A stretch of DNA of 64,000 nucleotides from Parabacteroides timonensis (GCF_900128505.1 NZ_LT669941.1:3890728-3954727); one strand, 5' to 3'. Shown: positions 44,406 to 54,156, counted from the first letter of the stretch. Notes: a model not told the origin generated them from the letters alone. Numbers and translations: made by a program.

Positions 44406-44889
44406 ACTATCATTCCATTAACAAGAACTTTGAATATCAATCAGTACATAAATGATAGTTATTTATTTCAACCATCATTCAACTAACATAAACTATCATA
44501 AAACGACCTATTTAAGGCAAGCATCGTAAAAATAGACATAAAAAACTATCAGACACAGACCATTTTTTCCATAACACCCTATATTTTTTACTCAACTATA
44601 CCTACTTTCTTCACGAAAACAACTAATTTTTCTCCTTCAGCCCCCCATTTTATATCCTTTTACACCCGGGTTTAAACGATGCTAAGACCCGGGTCCCAGC
44701 ACCCTTTACACCCGGGTCTCAAAGAAGGAAATTAGTTACTTTGCTGAAAATAAGTCCTATAGACAGGAAGTTTTGTCAGGCTGTTTTATGATAGTATGAT
44801 AGTAGAAAATGGAACTATCACACTAACTATCATAGCCTTTACATATTGATATTCAACATATATAAAGCCATAAATGATAGTATGATAGT
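44406..44889. repeat. Cluster of ten ACTATCA/TGATAGT heptamers
   Basis: ACTATCA occurs at 44406, 44492, 44545, 44814 and 44826; its complement TGATAGT at 44453, 44789, 44797, 44875 and 44883. The 16 bp string ATGATAGTATGATAGT appears twice (44788-44803 and 44874-44889), each with an 8 bp internal period. The density is far above chance for a 7-mer in 485 bp, and it looks like a multi-site protein-binding region. Confidence 0.65.
44621..44737. repeat. Array of three exact 23 bp CCCGGG-core repeats
   Basis: CCCGGG occurs at 44665, 44688 and 44711, exactly 23 bp apart, within longer ACACCCGGGT or AGACCCGGGT contexts; GACCCGGGTC at 44686-44695 is a 10 bp palindrome. The set is closed by AACTAATTT (44621-44629) and AAATTAGTT (44729-44737), with CTCCTTC and GAAGGA next to them. 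The G+C-rich core stands out from the A+T-rich surroundings. Confidence 0.7.
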
Positions 44890-44922
44890 TATATTAAACA
44901 ATATTGATGTAAAGGAGCCTAT

Positions 44923-47754
44923 TTATTTCTCTATCACCAGCCAGGTATTTCCACGAGCAGGAATAGTCACCGTAATATCTACCGTATAATCGCGATTCAG
45001 CTTATAAGTAACCGGAGCATTCTCTTTTTCCCTGATCTTCGCTACATCGGAAATACCGGTGTAATAAAGTGGAAGCCGGATCGTACGGGTGATAGCCTGA
45101 TCGGTCGGGTTGAACAACAAGGCAAAGCCTTTTTCCTTGCCTTGTGGGTCCACATGCATGAAACCATCCCAGTCACGTCCGTCGGCACGGCGCAGGTGAA
45201 TCAGTTCGCTGTTGAGGATAGTCCGGTATTTCTTGTACCAGTCGATCACCTCTACCACGGCTGCTTTCGTTTCGGGGGTATCGTATAAACGGGGACCACG
45301 ATAACAAGCCTGTACACCGGCTCCATAGTTCTGGATCATGTGCGCCTTATAGTCGGGGATGTGATCTTTCAAAGGTTCGAGGGTAGCAGCGGCACCACCA
45401 CCATGATATTGGGTGAGCGGAACGAATGTCCAGCACATACCCGGCAGACGTTCCCACAGGCCGTCGTACATTACCTGACGTCCCAACACAAGCTGGCGTT
45501 CACGGGGAAGCGACCAGTTCACTTCACGATAACCGATACCGACCTTCGTTCCACCATTCAGCATGTAACCGAAGTCGGGGATATTGGTATAAATGCCATT
45601 TTCACACATCCACTGATAAAGGTTTACAATCTGTTGGCGTTGTTTCCACTGGGAGTCTTTCAAACCTTTATGATGGGCATGGCTGGTCGAGGCACAAACG
45701 TTGCCCGGATAAGAGCCGTCGTTCTCAAAAACCGTCATTCCTGTCTTCTCATAGAAAGAACGTATCTTGCGGAAATAGTCAGACCCCCACTCACTGGAAA
45801 GGCAAGGAGAACTACCGAAGATCATGCCTCCGCGCTTCCCTGTTTCCGGATTAATAACATCTACTTCGTCGCTGATCCAGCGGCTCGACAACAGGGAATA
45901 ACCTCCCAATTCGATACCTTTGGAGTTGGCATATTCGGTAAATTCCTTGAACTTGGCGATGTTCGCTTCACTCTCATCCTCCATATTCAGTCCCGAACCG
46001 AAGCTGAGGATAACCATCTCATAACCGGTCTCCGCACACTGGTCGATAGCCGTCTTCACCACCTTCGGGTCTGACGATACACAATGGAGGAAGATCGGGT
46101 TCTCGGTTGTCCACGGAGCGATCTTACGGTACATCCTTTTCAGGAAAAGACCTTTCCGGTCACGGTCATCGCTGTCGAAAGGCATCAGCCAGGTACGGAA
46201 GCTCCTGAACTTGCCACCGGCTGCAATATCTTCATCCGGTCCCATCGGGAGTTTTACCTCCAATAGGCAGGGGGTGAGCAAGGGATAGTTACACTGGGAA
46301 GTATAGCGCGGATCGGTATTCCAAAACTCAGTACGGTCGGCTTCCCGTTCAGTGAATCCCAGGAACGCCCAGTCGCTTTCAACATGAATATTGGGTTTCA
46401 GGAATTGTTCGGGGCGTTTGGCTTCCACCGGAGACTCAGGTTCCGCCATCGCTAGTTGTTCCAAAGTAAATTCGTCGAGTGTAATACGCATATCGGTTGT
46501 ATTCTCGATCTCGAACCATTTGCTGATACAGGGAATGCCGTCATAGAGGGCATAATTCAGTTTCACCTTTACCCCTTTCAGGTAGTCCGGTCCTTCAAGA
46601 TAGAAAGAAAGTACCTTCCCGGTCGTTTCACCCGGCTTCACCAGTGACCAGCGTTTGTTTGCCCAGTCGATGCGAGGTGTTAATTCGGTAATATCGAATC
46701 CCGTCACCCGAAACGAGTTCGGCAGGATATTCAGGCTATCAACCCATTTATATTGGGTATATCCGTATTCGAACTGTCCGTCGAGGCCGCCCAATGTATA
46801 TACTTTATCATCTATTTTCAGAATACCTTCATTGCTGACGGCACGCAACATGCTTTCACCAGTCATCTGATTGATCAGATCGACAGTCGCCAGGTTTGGG
46901 TACACACGGAAAATACGGCTTACCAGACCGTTGGATAGCACAACGTCTTTTCCGTTATGCGTCTGATAAATACCAGCTTTCACTTCTTTGGCATCGAGCA
47001 ACCAATCCTTCTCAGGACGTGTCACCGGCAGATCGATAGAAGGTAATGCTGCGATCTTATTACGCAACGCCTTTTCTATCTCTACCGGCATGGATTCGAC
47101 CACACCTTTATAATCGGCATTAACCAACGAAGGTTTGATCTCGAAATAGGAGAAAACAGGATCGATCCAATCGGCATGGTCACCACTAACCCCATCGCCA
47201 CCATCTTCCACAACCAATTCCAGAACATCTATTCCGGATACATCCAGAGATACTTCACGAGCTTTCTCGCCTCCACGAACGATTCCACTGTTGTAGAGAT
47301 CTTTGCCGTCACCCACCAGACGGAACACAACGCTTCCTTTCCCCAGAGAACCGTCGCCGGAACCCACTCCGACAAATTGCTTCTTCCCTCCGGTACCGTC
47401 CGTACGGTAAAACAACATTGTCCCATCCGTCATCGGTATCTTACTGAAATCTTCTTTTTTATAATCAAATGAGCGGTCGTTCACCCCAACCTTACATGTA
47501 AACTGGCTGGTCTTTTTCCGCAGGCTCAGTTTGATCTTACTGTTTGACTGGACACCGACACCTTGTACGAATCCTTCACCGGCTATTGCCAGTTTCTCAC
47601 CGGTAACAGCTGCATTTTTCATAGGTGAACCATACTGCTGATAGGCCAGCGATAGATCCATATCAGACAAGGATACGAAGCTCTGGGCTTTGGCTGCCCA
47701 ACCGGAAAAGAAAAATCCTCCCATAAGGAGAAATAAAGAAATTGTCTTTTTCAT
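44923..47754 (-). CDS. NPCBM-domain putative glycoside hydrolase
   Basis: 943 aa from the ATG at 47754, which gives a clean MKKTISLFLLMGGFFFSG signal; a frame to 47784 adds ten residues. Residues about 28-220 form an NPCBM-type carbohydrate-binding module (FVSLSDMDLSLAYQQYGSPM; GFVQGVGVQSNSKIKLSL; LELVVEDGGDGVSGDHADW). A beta-sandwich (about 260-470, LSNGLVSRIFRVYPNLATVDL) precedes a TIM-barrel-like region with YEMVILSFGSG, GMTVFENDGSYPGNV (Glu-Asn-Asp pocket) and PDFGYMLNGGTKVGIGYREVNW. The arrangement recalls GH36/alpha-galactosidase-like enzymes, but I cannot assign the family or catalytic pair with certainty. It is the last gene of the locus led by the sigma factor at 55396 and has its own promoter-like box at 47782. 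Confidence 0.75.
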   Translation of the reverse strand: MKKTISLFLLMGGFFFSGWAAKAQSFVSLSDMDLSLAYQQYGSPMKNAAVTGEKLAIAGEGFVQGVGVQSNSKIKLSLRKKTSQFTCKVGVNDRSFDYKKEDFSKIPMTDGTMLFYRTDGTGGKKQFVGVGSGDGSLGKGSVVFRLVGDGKDLYNSGIVRGGEKAREVSLDVSGIDVLELVVEDGGDGVSGDHADWIDPVFSYFEIKPSLVNADYKGVVESMPVEIEKALRNKIAALPSIDLPVTRPEKDWLLDAKEVKAGIYQTHNGKDVVLSNGLVSRIFRVYPNLATVDLINQMTGESMLRAVSNEGILKIDDKVYTLGGLDGQFEYGYTQYKWVDSLNILPNSFRVTGFDITELTPRIDWANKRWSLVKPGETTGKVLSFYLEGPDYLKGVKVKLNYALYDGIPCISKWFEIENTTDMRITLDEFTLEQLAMAEPESPVEAKRPEQFLKPNIHVESDWAFLGFTEREADRTEFWNTDPRYTSQCNYPLLTPCLLEVKLPMGPDEDIAAGGKFRSFRTWLMPFDSDDRDRKGLFLKRMYRKIAPWTTENPIFLHCVSSDPKVVKTAIDQCAETGYEMVILSFGSGLNMEDESEANIAKFKEFTEYANSKGIELGGYSLLSSRWISDEVDVINPETGKRGGMIFGSSPCLSSEWGSDYFRKIRSFYEKTGMTVFENDGSYPGNVCASTSHAHHKGLKDSQWKQRQQIVNLYQWMCENGIYTNIPDFGYMLNGGTKVGIGYREVNWSLPRERQLVLGRQVMYDGLWERLPGMCWTFVPLTQYHGGGAAATLEPLKDHIPDYKAHMIQNYGAGVQACYRGPRLYDTPETKAAVVEVIDWYKKYRTILNSELIHLRRADGRDWDGFMHVDPQGKEKGFALLFNPTDQAITRTIRLPLYYTGISDVAKIREKENAPVTYKLNRDYTVDITVTIPARGNTWLVIEK

Positions 47755-47775
47755 GGTAAAATTAGAATATGTATA

Positions 47776-47810
47776 AGTCTCCAAAGATACTCAATATATC
47801 TTTAGAGACT
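47776..47810. promoter_or_regulatory. -7 box inside a 14 bp inverted repeat
   Basis: AGTCTCCAAAGATA (47776-47789) and TATCTTTAGAGACT (47797-47810) pair with one mismatch around a 7 nt loop. The left arm contains, on the minus strand, TATCTTTG at 47782-47789, an exact TAnnTTTG box about 30 nt upstream of the NPCBM gene start. The repeat could be an operator over the promoter, or a hairpin closing the upstream transcript. Confidence 0.5.
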
Positions 47811-47909
47811 CGTATTGGCAATAGATTGTTTATTAAGATAGATTATCCTCTGATTCGTCAATCACCTCTTACCGGAAGCCGTCACATACCGTAAAAGTTC
47901 GCAATGCCC

Positions 47910-47969
47910 GTCGATAATTATGAGCAAGCTTGCCGATAACTATCAACAAGCTTGCCAACAATTATCGAC
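47910..47969. repeat. Array of 22 bp CAAGCTTG-core repeats
   Basis: CAAGCTTGCC occurs at 47925 and 47947, exactly 22 bp apart, within GATAAxTAT-headed units starting at 47913, 47935 and (degenerate) 47957. The block is closed by GTCGATAATT (47910-47919) and AATTATCGAC (47960-47969), a perfect outer inverted repeat. It sits in the 308 bp gap between the EEP stop (48063) and the NPCBM gene start; apart from it and the promoter repeat I see nothing else there. Confidence 0.7.
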
Positions 47970-48062
47970 AGCAAAATAGTACAACAGAACAACAGCACAT
48001 TGTTACCGTTCTAATCAGATACCGGTATAACAATATTCCTTGCTTCCTCCCATTATTATCTA

Positions 48063-49127
48063 TCATTCTCCGGTAACAACCTTAAATGTTGCCAGATTAC
48101 CTTTATGGTCTGTCGGCCAAATTCCTTTCGGAGTAAAGAACTTGTCCCGGGAATCACTTTCTTCTATCTTTCCACGGATGACAGTTTCAGACGGTCCGAC
48201 CAGAATACTTTTTTCCAGTGAAACTGAAGCATTGGTCGGATAATAATAAATAAAATCGATCCTATCCCTTTCGTCCACATCCGGAGCCCATGCTAACTTT
48301 TCCAGCTTGGCTTCTTCCGCCAACTTATTTCCGGCCGGGAATGTAAACCCGGGGTACAAGACCGGATCCGGATATTTCTCACGGTAGGAATCTTTAAACC
48401 CGGCCTTTTGCAGCATCACAGAACAATCCCAATTGATAATAGCTCCATTATGATCCCACAGATCTTTTGTATTAGCCTGCCAGTCCAGATGGGAAGGTTC
48501 GTTGAAGTCACCTCCCATTATCACAGGAATCCCCTTGTCGATCTCAGCTTGTGCATCCCGGATAAAAGCTGAAATACTTTCATCTCGGTAAGCCAACCGG
48601 TTTGCCTCCAAAACAGTTTCCTCATCCGTTACCGGAGCGTCTATTTTATCCCAGCTCATACCACTGTATCCACGGGGCATATAACATTCATAATGCAGAT
48701 AATCCAGATGGCAGGAATAGAAAGAAACAGGTTGCCCGGCTATCGTAACCGCAGCTTTCAGCATTGCTCTGCCTTCATCACCGGGGACAATACAACATTT
48801 CACGAAACTATCCGGTTTGTACTTTGTCAAAAGACCGACAACCATTCCCAAAGTCTCCCCATAATAATGCTTTCCCCGCTTTTCCAGATCCTTCAAAATC
48901 CTGGGCATAAACATCTTCCCGTCGAAATCTCTGATTTCACATAAAAAAACAACATCGGCATCGACCTCATCCAATACGTCAAGAATTCCCTGATAACCAT
49001 TCGGTACTTTCGATCCTTCATGCCATAAATTCATCTGGTAAACGGTAAAAGTATCGTTTGCCTTTTCTGCTTTTGCCCATACCGGCATACTTAACAGGCA
49101 GAATAATAAGAATATTATCTTTTTCAT
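48063..49127 (-). CDS. Secreted EEP (endonuclease/exonuclease/phosphatase) family protein
   Basis: 354 aa with a signal peptide (about 1-20, MPVWAKA) and no lipobox. EEP motifs: VYQMNLWHEG near 29-38, VVFLCEIRDF (metal Glu), FYSCHLDYLHYECY, VIMGGDFNEPSHLDW, RIDFIYYY and the C-terminal WPTDHKGNLATF. HLDW, DHNGAIINW and KAGFKDSYREKYPDP match the EEP at 3471-4412, so these are paralogues in two different SusCD loci. It lies 24 nt after SusD. Inferred role: phosphodiester or phosphomonoester hydrolysis on the ligand of this locus. A nuclease role cannot be excluded. Confidence 0.85.
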   Translation of the reverse strand: MKKIIFLLFCLLSMPVWAKAEKANDTFTVYQMNLWHEGSKVPNGYQGILDVLDEVDADVVFLCEIRDFDGKMFMPRILKDLEKRGKHYYGETLGMVVGLLTKYKPDSFVKCCIVPGDEGRAMLKAAVTIAGQPVSFYSCHLDYLHYECYMPRGYSGMSWDKIDAPVTDEETVLEANRLAYRDESISAFIRDAQAEIDKGIPVIMGGDFNEPSHLDWQANTKDLWDHNGAIINWDCSVMLQKAGFKDSYREKYPDPVLYPGFTFPAGNKLAEEAKLEKLAWAPDVDERDRIDFIYYYPTNASVSLEKSILVGPSETVIRGKIEESDSRDKFFTPKGIWPTDHKGNLATFKVVTGE

Positions 49128-49151
49128 ATCATCATCTCTTTATTATAAAAA

Positions 49152-50687
49152 CTATTTCAACAACCACATCACATTATTAACATTATCCGTACCACCCCAT
49201 TGGCGATCCAATGCGGCAAGATACTGTTCCTTATTATACAATAGCTCATTCTCCGGATATTGCCAGCGCATGGGGATTTTTGTTTTATCATCGTTCAAAT
49301 TCGTATTCGGATTTATAGGAAACTCCGGATAAGTATTCCGACGGTAATCATAATAATCATCATACTGCATATGATAATAACGGGCAATATAAACCTGGAT
49401 CCAAATCTGTTTCAAACGTTCGGTCTGTGTTCCTTTCGTATTATAGGCAACATACGGACCTTTCAAATAATTCTCAATATATTCATCTGTAATCTCTCTT
49501 CCGTTTTGATATTCTGCAGGAACAGTAGATGCAACGAACCGGAAAGAAGCACGGATACCATCTTCATAGTATTTTTGGGCATCTCCTTTTAGCCAACCCC
49601 GTTCGATAGCCTCAGCAATCGTAAAATTCATATCCGCATATCCTAAACGAATATATGGAACTCCTGCATAACTCAGACGGTATACTCCATTCGGGCGCGA
49701 ATGCATCTTGTTAGCAATCTTTTTGGACTCTTCCCCGAATACGGCAGCAACATCCAATCCCTGATAAGCATTCCAGTCACTCGGCTCCAACAGTTTTTGT
49801 CCCGGAGCCAGATACAACTCATCGGTCATGGCCTGGGCCGGAGAAAAATAATAGAATAAACGATAATCCTCAAACTTCTTCAACGGATCGATCAATAGGG
49901 CAGAACCGGCATATTCGTTAATACTCTTCACAAAACTATTATGGAACGGATTCTGCTGGCCTTGCTTATCTGAATAAACAACCTGCAAATTATCGTCATT
50001 GCTCCGGAACAGGTTACCCTCCGCTACTATCCTGGCAAATGTCTCCTTTATATTCAACTCGGGCGTATCATCCACACGCTTAGACAAAGAAATCAACACC
50101 TTCAACCGCAGAACATTCGTCGCTTTTCTCCATTTCACCGGATCACCTTTATAAAACGGATCACCTTCGAATGTATTAGCCGTAGCAAAGAATTCATCTG
50201 CTTTTTCCAGGTCGGACAAAACACCTATAAAAACATCTTTCTGACTGTCGTAAACCGGATAACGATACTCTTCTATATCCAGGGCCTGCGAATAAGGGAT
50301 ATCTCCCATACTCATCGTACAACGCCAGAAATTCCATCCTTTCATAAAGTAGAACAATCCGGAATAGGCATCTTTATCTTCCTCGGAAGCCAATTCCATC
50401 ATTTGTTTCGCATTCGTCAGTATCCGGATATAAGAAAAACTATCTGTTCCGAAACGGTTGTATTGGGCATTATTAATCTGTTCCCCCCAAAACATCCTCC
50501 GGCTCAGAAACTCATTATACTCCCATATCTTCGTAACCATGTCCTTTATTACGGTGGTAGCCAACATGGACGATTTAACCTGGGTTGTTGCATCCGGGTT
50601 CGTATTCATTTCATCAAAAGTCGATGTACAAGCTGAAAACGAAAGAACATACGCCAGTAAACAGCTAACTATTTTTATATTTTTCAT
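49152..50687 (-). CDS. SusD/RagB-family lipoprotein (SusD-like, second subfamily)
   Basis: 511 aa from the ATG at 50687 (an ATG at 50696 is also possible). Lipoprotein signal ending FSAC (Cys20), then STFDEMNTNPDATTQVKSSMLATTVIKDM, the opening typical of the SusD-like group in which the N-terminus names Asn-Pro-Asp. Other features: YFMKGWNFWRCTMSMGDIPYSQAL, VKWRKATNVLRLKVLISLSKR and YIRLGYADMNFTIAEAIERGW. It follows SusC at 50709. This subtype differs from the three other complete SusD proteins in the window, which suggests a distinct ligand class. Confidence 0.93.
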   Translation of the reverse strand: MKNIKIVSCLLAYVLSFSACTSTFDEMNTNPDATTQVKSSMLATTVIKDMVTKIWEYNEFLSRRMFWGEQINNAQYNRFGTDSFSYIRILTNAKQMMELASEEDKDAYSGLFYFMKGWNFWRCTMSMGDIPYSQALDIEEYRYPVYDSQKDVFIGVLSDLEKADEFFATANTFEGDPFYKGDPVKWRKATNVLRLKVLISLSKRVDDTPELNIKETFARIVAEGNLFRSNDDNLQVVYSDKQGQQNPFHNSFVKSINEYAGSALLIDPLKKFEDYRLFYYFSPAQAMTDELYLAPGQKLLEPSDWNAYQGLDVAAVFGEESKKIANKMHSRPNGVYRLSYAGVPYIRLGYADMNFTIAEAIERGWLKGDAQKYYEDGIRASFRFVASTVPAEYQNGREITDEYIENYLKGPYVAYNTKGTQTERLKQIWIQVYIARYYHMQYDDYYDYRRNTYPEFPINPNTNLNDDKTKIPMRWQYPENELLYNKEQYLAALDRQWGGTDNVNNVMWLLK

Positions 50688-50708
50688 ATTTCTCATTTGT
50701 ATACTTTA

Positions 50709-53700
50709 TTAGAAATCAACTTTAATATTAAAACCCATATAACGCTGAGACGGTGCATTCAACTCTTCTGTTTCACCACCTCTTTCCGGGTCTGCATATT
50801 TAAAATCTTTCGCCCACAGAAGCAGGTTCTGACCGGTAAAACTAACAGAAGCATTTTTCATCCCGACTTTCTTACAGGCCGACGACGGTATATCATAAGT
50901 CAGGGAGAGATTCCGAAGTTTAAAGAAAGTCTGGCTCAGCATATTCTGCCAGCTCGGGCTTGCATGAGAGTCATGATACTTAGTAATATAACTTTCATAA
51001 GAAACCACGACATCATTAGGCGCAAAAACTCGTGTATCTTCCAGGACATTGCCATCCGGATCTCTTTTTACCGCACCGGAAACAACCTTTACTCCTTCTC
51101 CGACATAAGAAATATTCCCATTTACAACTTCATCATAACGGAATTGGTTATCAGAGTCTACATGTGTCCCTGAATTCCACAGCATCTGGTGAGTTTTAGA
51201 ATAAGAGATACCACCGACACGCCCGTCAAACGTAAAACTTAATGTCCAGTTCTTATATCGCAATGTATTGGTTATACCCCACACCAGATCGGGAACATAT
51301 TTACCGACTTTCTTCTGGAACGTCTGTCGTACAGGAATACCTCCGTTGTGAACAATGTTTCCGTCAGGGTCACGTTCCCAGTCATTAATGGCAATCCAGT
51401 CCCAGTCGGCTCCTTCTTTGATCCAGGGACGTTTTGTGGAATAATCAGGATCCAATTTATGATAAGTATAATTATCGTGTGACCAGTTCGTCAGAATATG
51501 CCAATTGAAATCTTTCGTTTGGATGGGTGTTCCTCCTACTACCAGTTCTACACCGGTACGTAAACGTTGCTCTTTACTATTCGTCTGAATAGATTTATAT
51601 CCGGTAGACTCACTTACGCCTCCATCAATAATAAAATCAGACTCCAACTTATGATAATAGGCAAAGTCGATATTTAACCGTTTCTGTAAAAAGGTTTGAG
51701 CCAGACCGGCCTCCCAGGTTTCGGATTTCTGAGGAAGAACAATTCCTCCGATCAGAGCTTCAGGATAGGAAGCGGTAGACAAACCATCCCAGACATTTGT
51801 TGTAACTTCGTATACATTATTATTAGCGTATATATCTGCATCTTGCTTTGTAGTAGTCCATGACCCTCTCACTTTCAAGAAATTCCACCAGGAAGGTAAC
51901 GGTAATATTTCCGATAAGATTACACTGCCTGCCACCGAAGGATAAAAATAAGAGCGCTCGTCGGAGCGTAAAGTTGAAGACCAGTCATTACGTCCGGTAA
52001 TATCCAAATAATAGGTACTGTTCCAGGAAACAGAAGCTTTTCCATAGATACTGTTTACCCGTTTTTGTTTCAAACTGCTTGTCGCGCTGACAGGGTCGGA
52101 GGATGACTTCAACGAATAATATCCGGGAATAGAAAGTCCTCCCTGTGTCTTACTCAGCATATCATCGTCATGGCGATAGAAGATATTACCTCCGAACATT
52201 CCATTTAGATTAAACTTGCCCCAAGTTTTATCGGCCATCAACATAGCGTCGGCATTGACACTGAATTTAGTATCTTTATTTATACTGTAATATCCTTTCT
52301 TATCCCATGCTCCGTTTGCACTGATCGCATTTCTGGATTCTTCCCGTTTGTTATAAATATCCGCACCGGCACGAGCCATTGCCTTCAACCAGGGAGTAAT
52401 CTCATAACTGGTGTTGACAGAGGTATTGAACACATCAGTATCATACGAAGTGATCTGTTCATAAGCTTTAAACCAGGGGTTATCATACCAACTCTTATCA
52501 TACCAGTTCTGCATTTCATTTTCTTTTCCTTTCACCCAGTAGTCTCTATAATCGCGAACATCATATTCGGTTCCGCCCCAGATCACCATATTATAGATAT
52601 AACTGCTACTATATCCCGAACCTACCGTATTCGACGATACACGTTTATTGTAGGCCGCCGTTGCATCCATCGAAAATTTCTGCCATTTCATTTCACCGCC
52701 TACGGAGAAAGTCATTTTATTCAATTTCTGATTAGGATATTCCCCCTTATGGTAAACTTGTGTGGCGGAAGCTCTGAAAGAACCATATTTTCCTTTCTGG
52801 GTAACACTTACGTTGTTATTTGTTACCATACTAAACTGAAGGAAGTTATTGAAATTATCTTTTCCTTTGGAAGTAAGTTCCATTTCTCTGAATTCGTACG
52901 TTTTCGGATCCCATTGAACGGCAGTACGTCCAATATCCAACTTATCTCCCCACACCGAATTATTATTATATTTACCACCTGTACCGGCACTGTATGAATG
53001 TTGTGTTTCAGGAAAAGCCAGATAACCGGAGAAAAACATGGTATTACTATTAATGTTGATGTTCAATCCTTCCTTATCCGATCCTTTCTTTGTCGTAATC
53101 ATGATTGCACCGCTGGAACCTCTTGCTCCATACAATGCTGAAGCGGTTGCCCCTTTCAGTACATCGACAGATTCAATATCATCGGCAGCAATTTCATTGA
53201 TCGATAAATTGGCATAAGGAATACCATCTACAATCAATAGAGGAGTAGAGCCACGTAATGAGATCGTTGCATCCTGATCAAATTCAGTATTATTCTGAAT
53301 ATTCAACCCGGCAATTTTACCTGTCAATGAAGTAGTTATATCGACAGCTTTAGCCATCGGCATATCGTCACCACTCATCTTTTGGACTGAGTAACCCAAT
53401 GCTTTCTCTTCTCTCTTAATACCCAAAGCAGTTACTACTACTTCCCCGAGCGCTTGTGAATCCTCTTTTAAATGGACAACCAATGTATCTTTATTCTTAA
53501 CGGGTAAATCCTGAGTAATATAACCGACATACGAAACGACCAGAATCGCTCCTTCTTTCACTGTCAATGAAAAGTTACCATCCATATCGGTAATCGTTCC
53601 GTTGACCGTTCCTTTTTCCATAATATTCGCTCCGATAATGGGTTCTCCGTTCGCATCGGTTACCGTTCCTTTCACGGATTTAGTAAGGTTGGTATTCGAA

Positions 53701-54020
53701 TTTTGAAGTTCGGGCTCAGTAAGTACCACCTGAGTTTCTCCTTTTATAGCATAAGAAACAGGTATCTGCTGAACGATCTGCCCCAACACAGATTCAATAC
53801 TTTGATCATTTGCATCAACAGTAATGGGGGTATTCATACCGGGAAGGCCTTTCTTATAAAAAAAACGATATTTGCTTACTTTTTCAATTTGCTTCACCAC
53901 CTCCGAAGCGGGTTTGTCTTTCATATTGATGGTTATCTGAGCGTGGATTTCCAATAGTGGAAGGGTTAACAATAGTGTCAGAATAACCATTTGTTTAAAT
54001 AAATGCTTCATGTTACTCAT
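50709..54020 (-). CDS. SusC/RagA-family TonB-dependent transporter with STN domain
   Basis: 1103 aa from the ATG at 54020; an ATG three codons later (54011) is equally plausible. Signal peptide about 1-27 (ending LEIHA), STN domain about 30-100 (INMKDKPASEVVKQIEKVSKYRFF in part; SIESVLGQIVQQIPVSY), carboxypeptidase-regulatory-like domain about 115-190 (GEPIIGANIMEKGTVNG), plug with GEVVVTALGIKREEKALGYS, the variant typical of partners of the NPD-type SusD, and a barrel ending YMGFNIKVDF. FecR and sigma genes lie upstream at 54267 and 55396, giving the full signalling set. Confidence 0.95.
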   Translation of the reverse strand: MSNMKHLFKQMVILTLLLTLPLLEIHAQITINMKDKPASEVVKQIEKVSKYRFFYKKGLPGMNTPITVDANDQSIESVLGQIVQQIPVSYAIKGETQVVLTEPELQNSNTNLTKSVKGTVTDANGEPIIGANIMEKGTVNGTITDMDGNFSLTVKEGAILVVSYVGYITQDLPVKNKDTLVVHLKEDSQALGEVVVTALGIKREEKALGYSVQKMSGDDMPMAKAVDITTSLTGKIAGLNIQNNTEFDQDATISLRGSTPLLIVDGIPYANLSINEIAADDIESVDVLKGATASALYGARGSSGAIMITTKKGSDKEGLNININSNTMFFSGYLAFPETQHSYSAGTGGKYNNNSVWGDKLDIGRTAVQWDPKTYEFREMELTSKGKDNFNNFLQFSMVTNNNVSVTQKGKYGSFRASATQVYHKGEYPNQKLNKMTFSVGGEMKWQKFSMDATAAYNKRVSSNTVGSGYSSSYIYNMVIWGGTEYDVRDYRDYWVKGKENEMQNWYDKSWYDNPWFKAYEQITSYDTDVFNTSVNTSYEITPWLKAMARAGADIYNKREESRNAISANGAWDKKGYYSINKDTKFSVNADAMLMADKTWGKFNLNGMFGGNIFYRHDDDMLSKTQGGLSIPGYYSLKSSSDPVSATSSLKQKRVNSIYGKASVSWNSTYYLDITGRNDWSSTLRSDERSYFYPSVAGSVILSEILPLPSWWNFLKVRGSWTTTKQDADIYANNNVYEVTTNVWDGLSTASYPEALIGGIVLPQKSETWEAGLAQTFLQKRLNIDFAYYHKLESDFIIDGGVSESTGYKSIQTNSKEQRLRTGVELVVGGTPIQTKDFNWHILTNWSHDNYTYHKLDPDYSTKRPWIKEGADWDWIAINDWERDPDGNIVHNGGIPVRQTFQKKVGKYVPDLVWGITNTLRYKNWTLSFTFDGRVGGISYSKTHQMLWNSGTHVDSDNQFRYDEVVNGNISYVGEGVKVVSGAVKRDPDGNVLEDTRVFAPNDVVVSYESYITKYHDSHASPSWQNMLSQTFFKLRNLSLTYDIPSSACKKVGMKNASVSFTGQNLLLWAKDFKYADPERGGETEELNAPSQRYMGFNIKVDF

Positions 54021-54156
54021 TTTTCTTTTAATTAGAAATAAGATGTAGATAAAATAAATGTTTGTAACTTTGTAAGCAGAAGAGTCCCGTTAATAACAGC
54101 CGGTCTCCTACATCGGCTATATCAACTTTAGGGATATCTGCAAAAATTGTATTGAC

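Larger units (their letters stand above)
43872..44922. other. 1 kb gene-free regulatory region
   Basis: About 1050 bp, A+T-rich, with no credible ORF on either strand. Three separate structures fill it: the inverted-repeat-bounded segment 43956-44147, ten copies of ACTATCA/TGATAGT between 44406 and 44889, and the 23 bp CCCGGG array closed by an inverted repeat at 44621-44737. The stretch 44148-44400 is A+T-rich and I see nothing definite in it. Confidence 0.8.
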
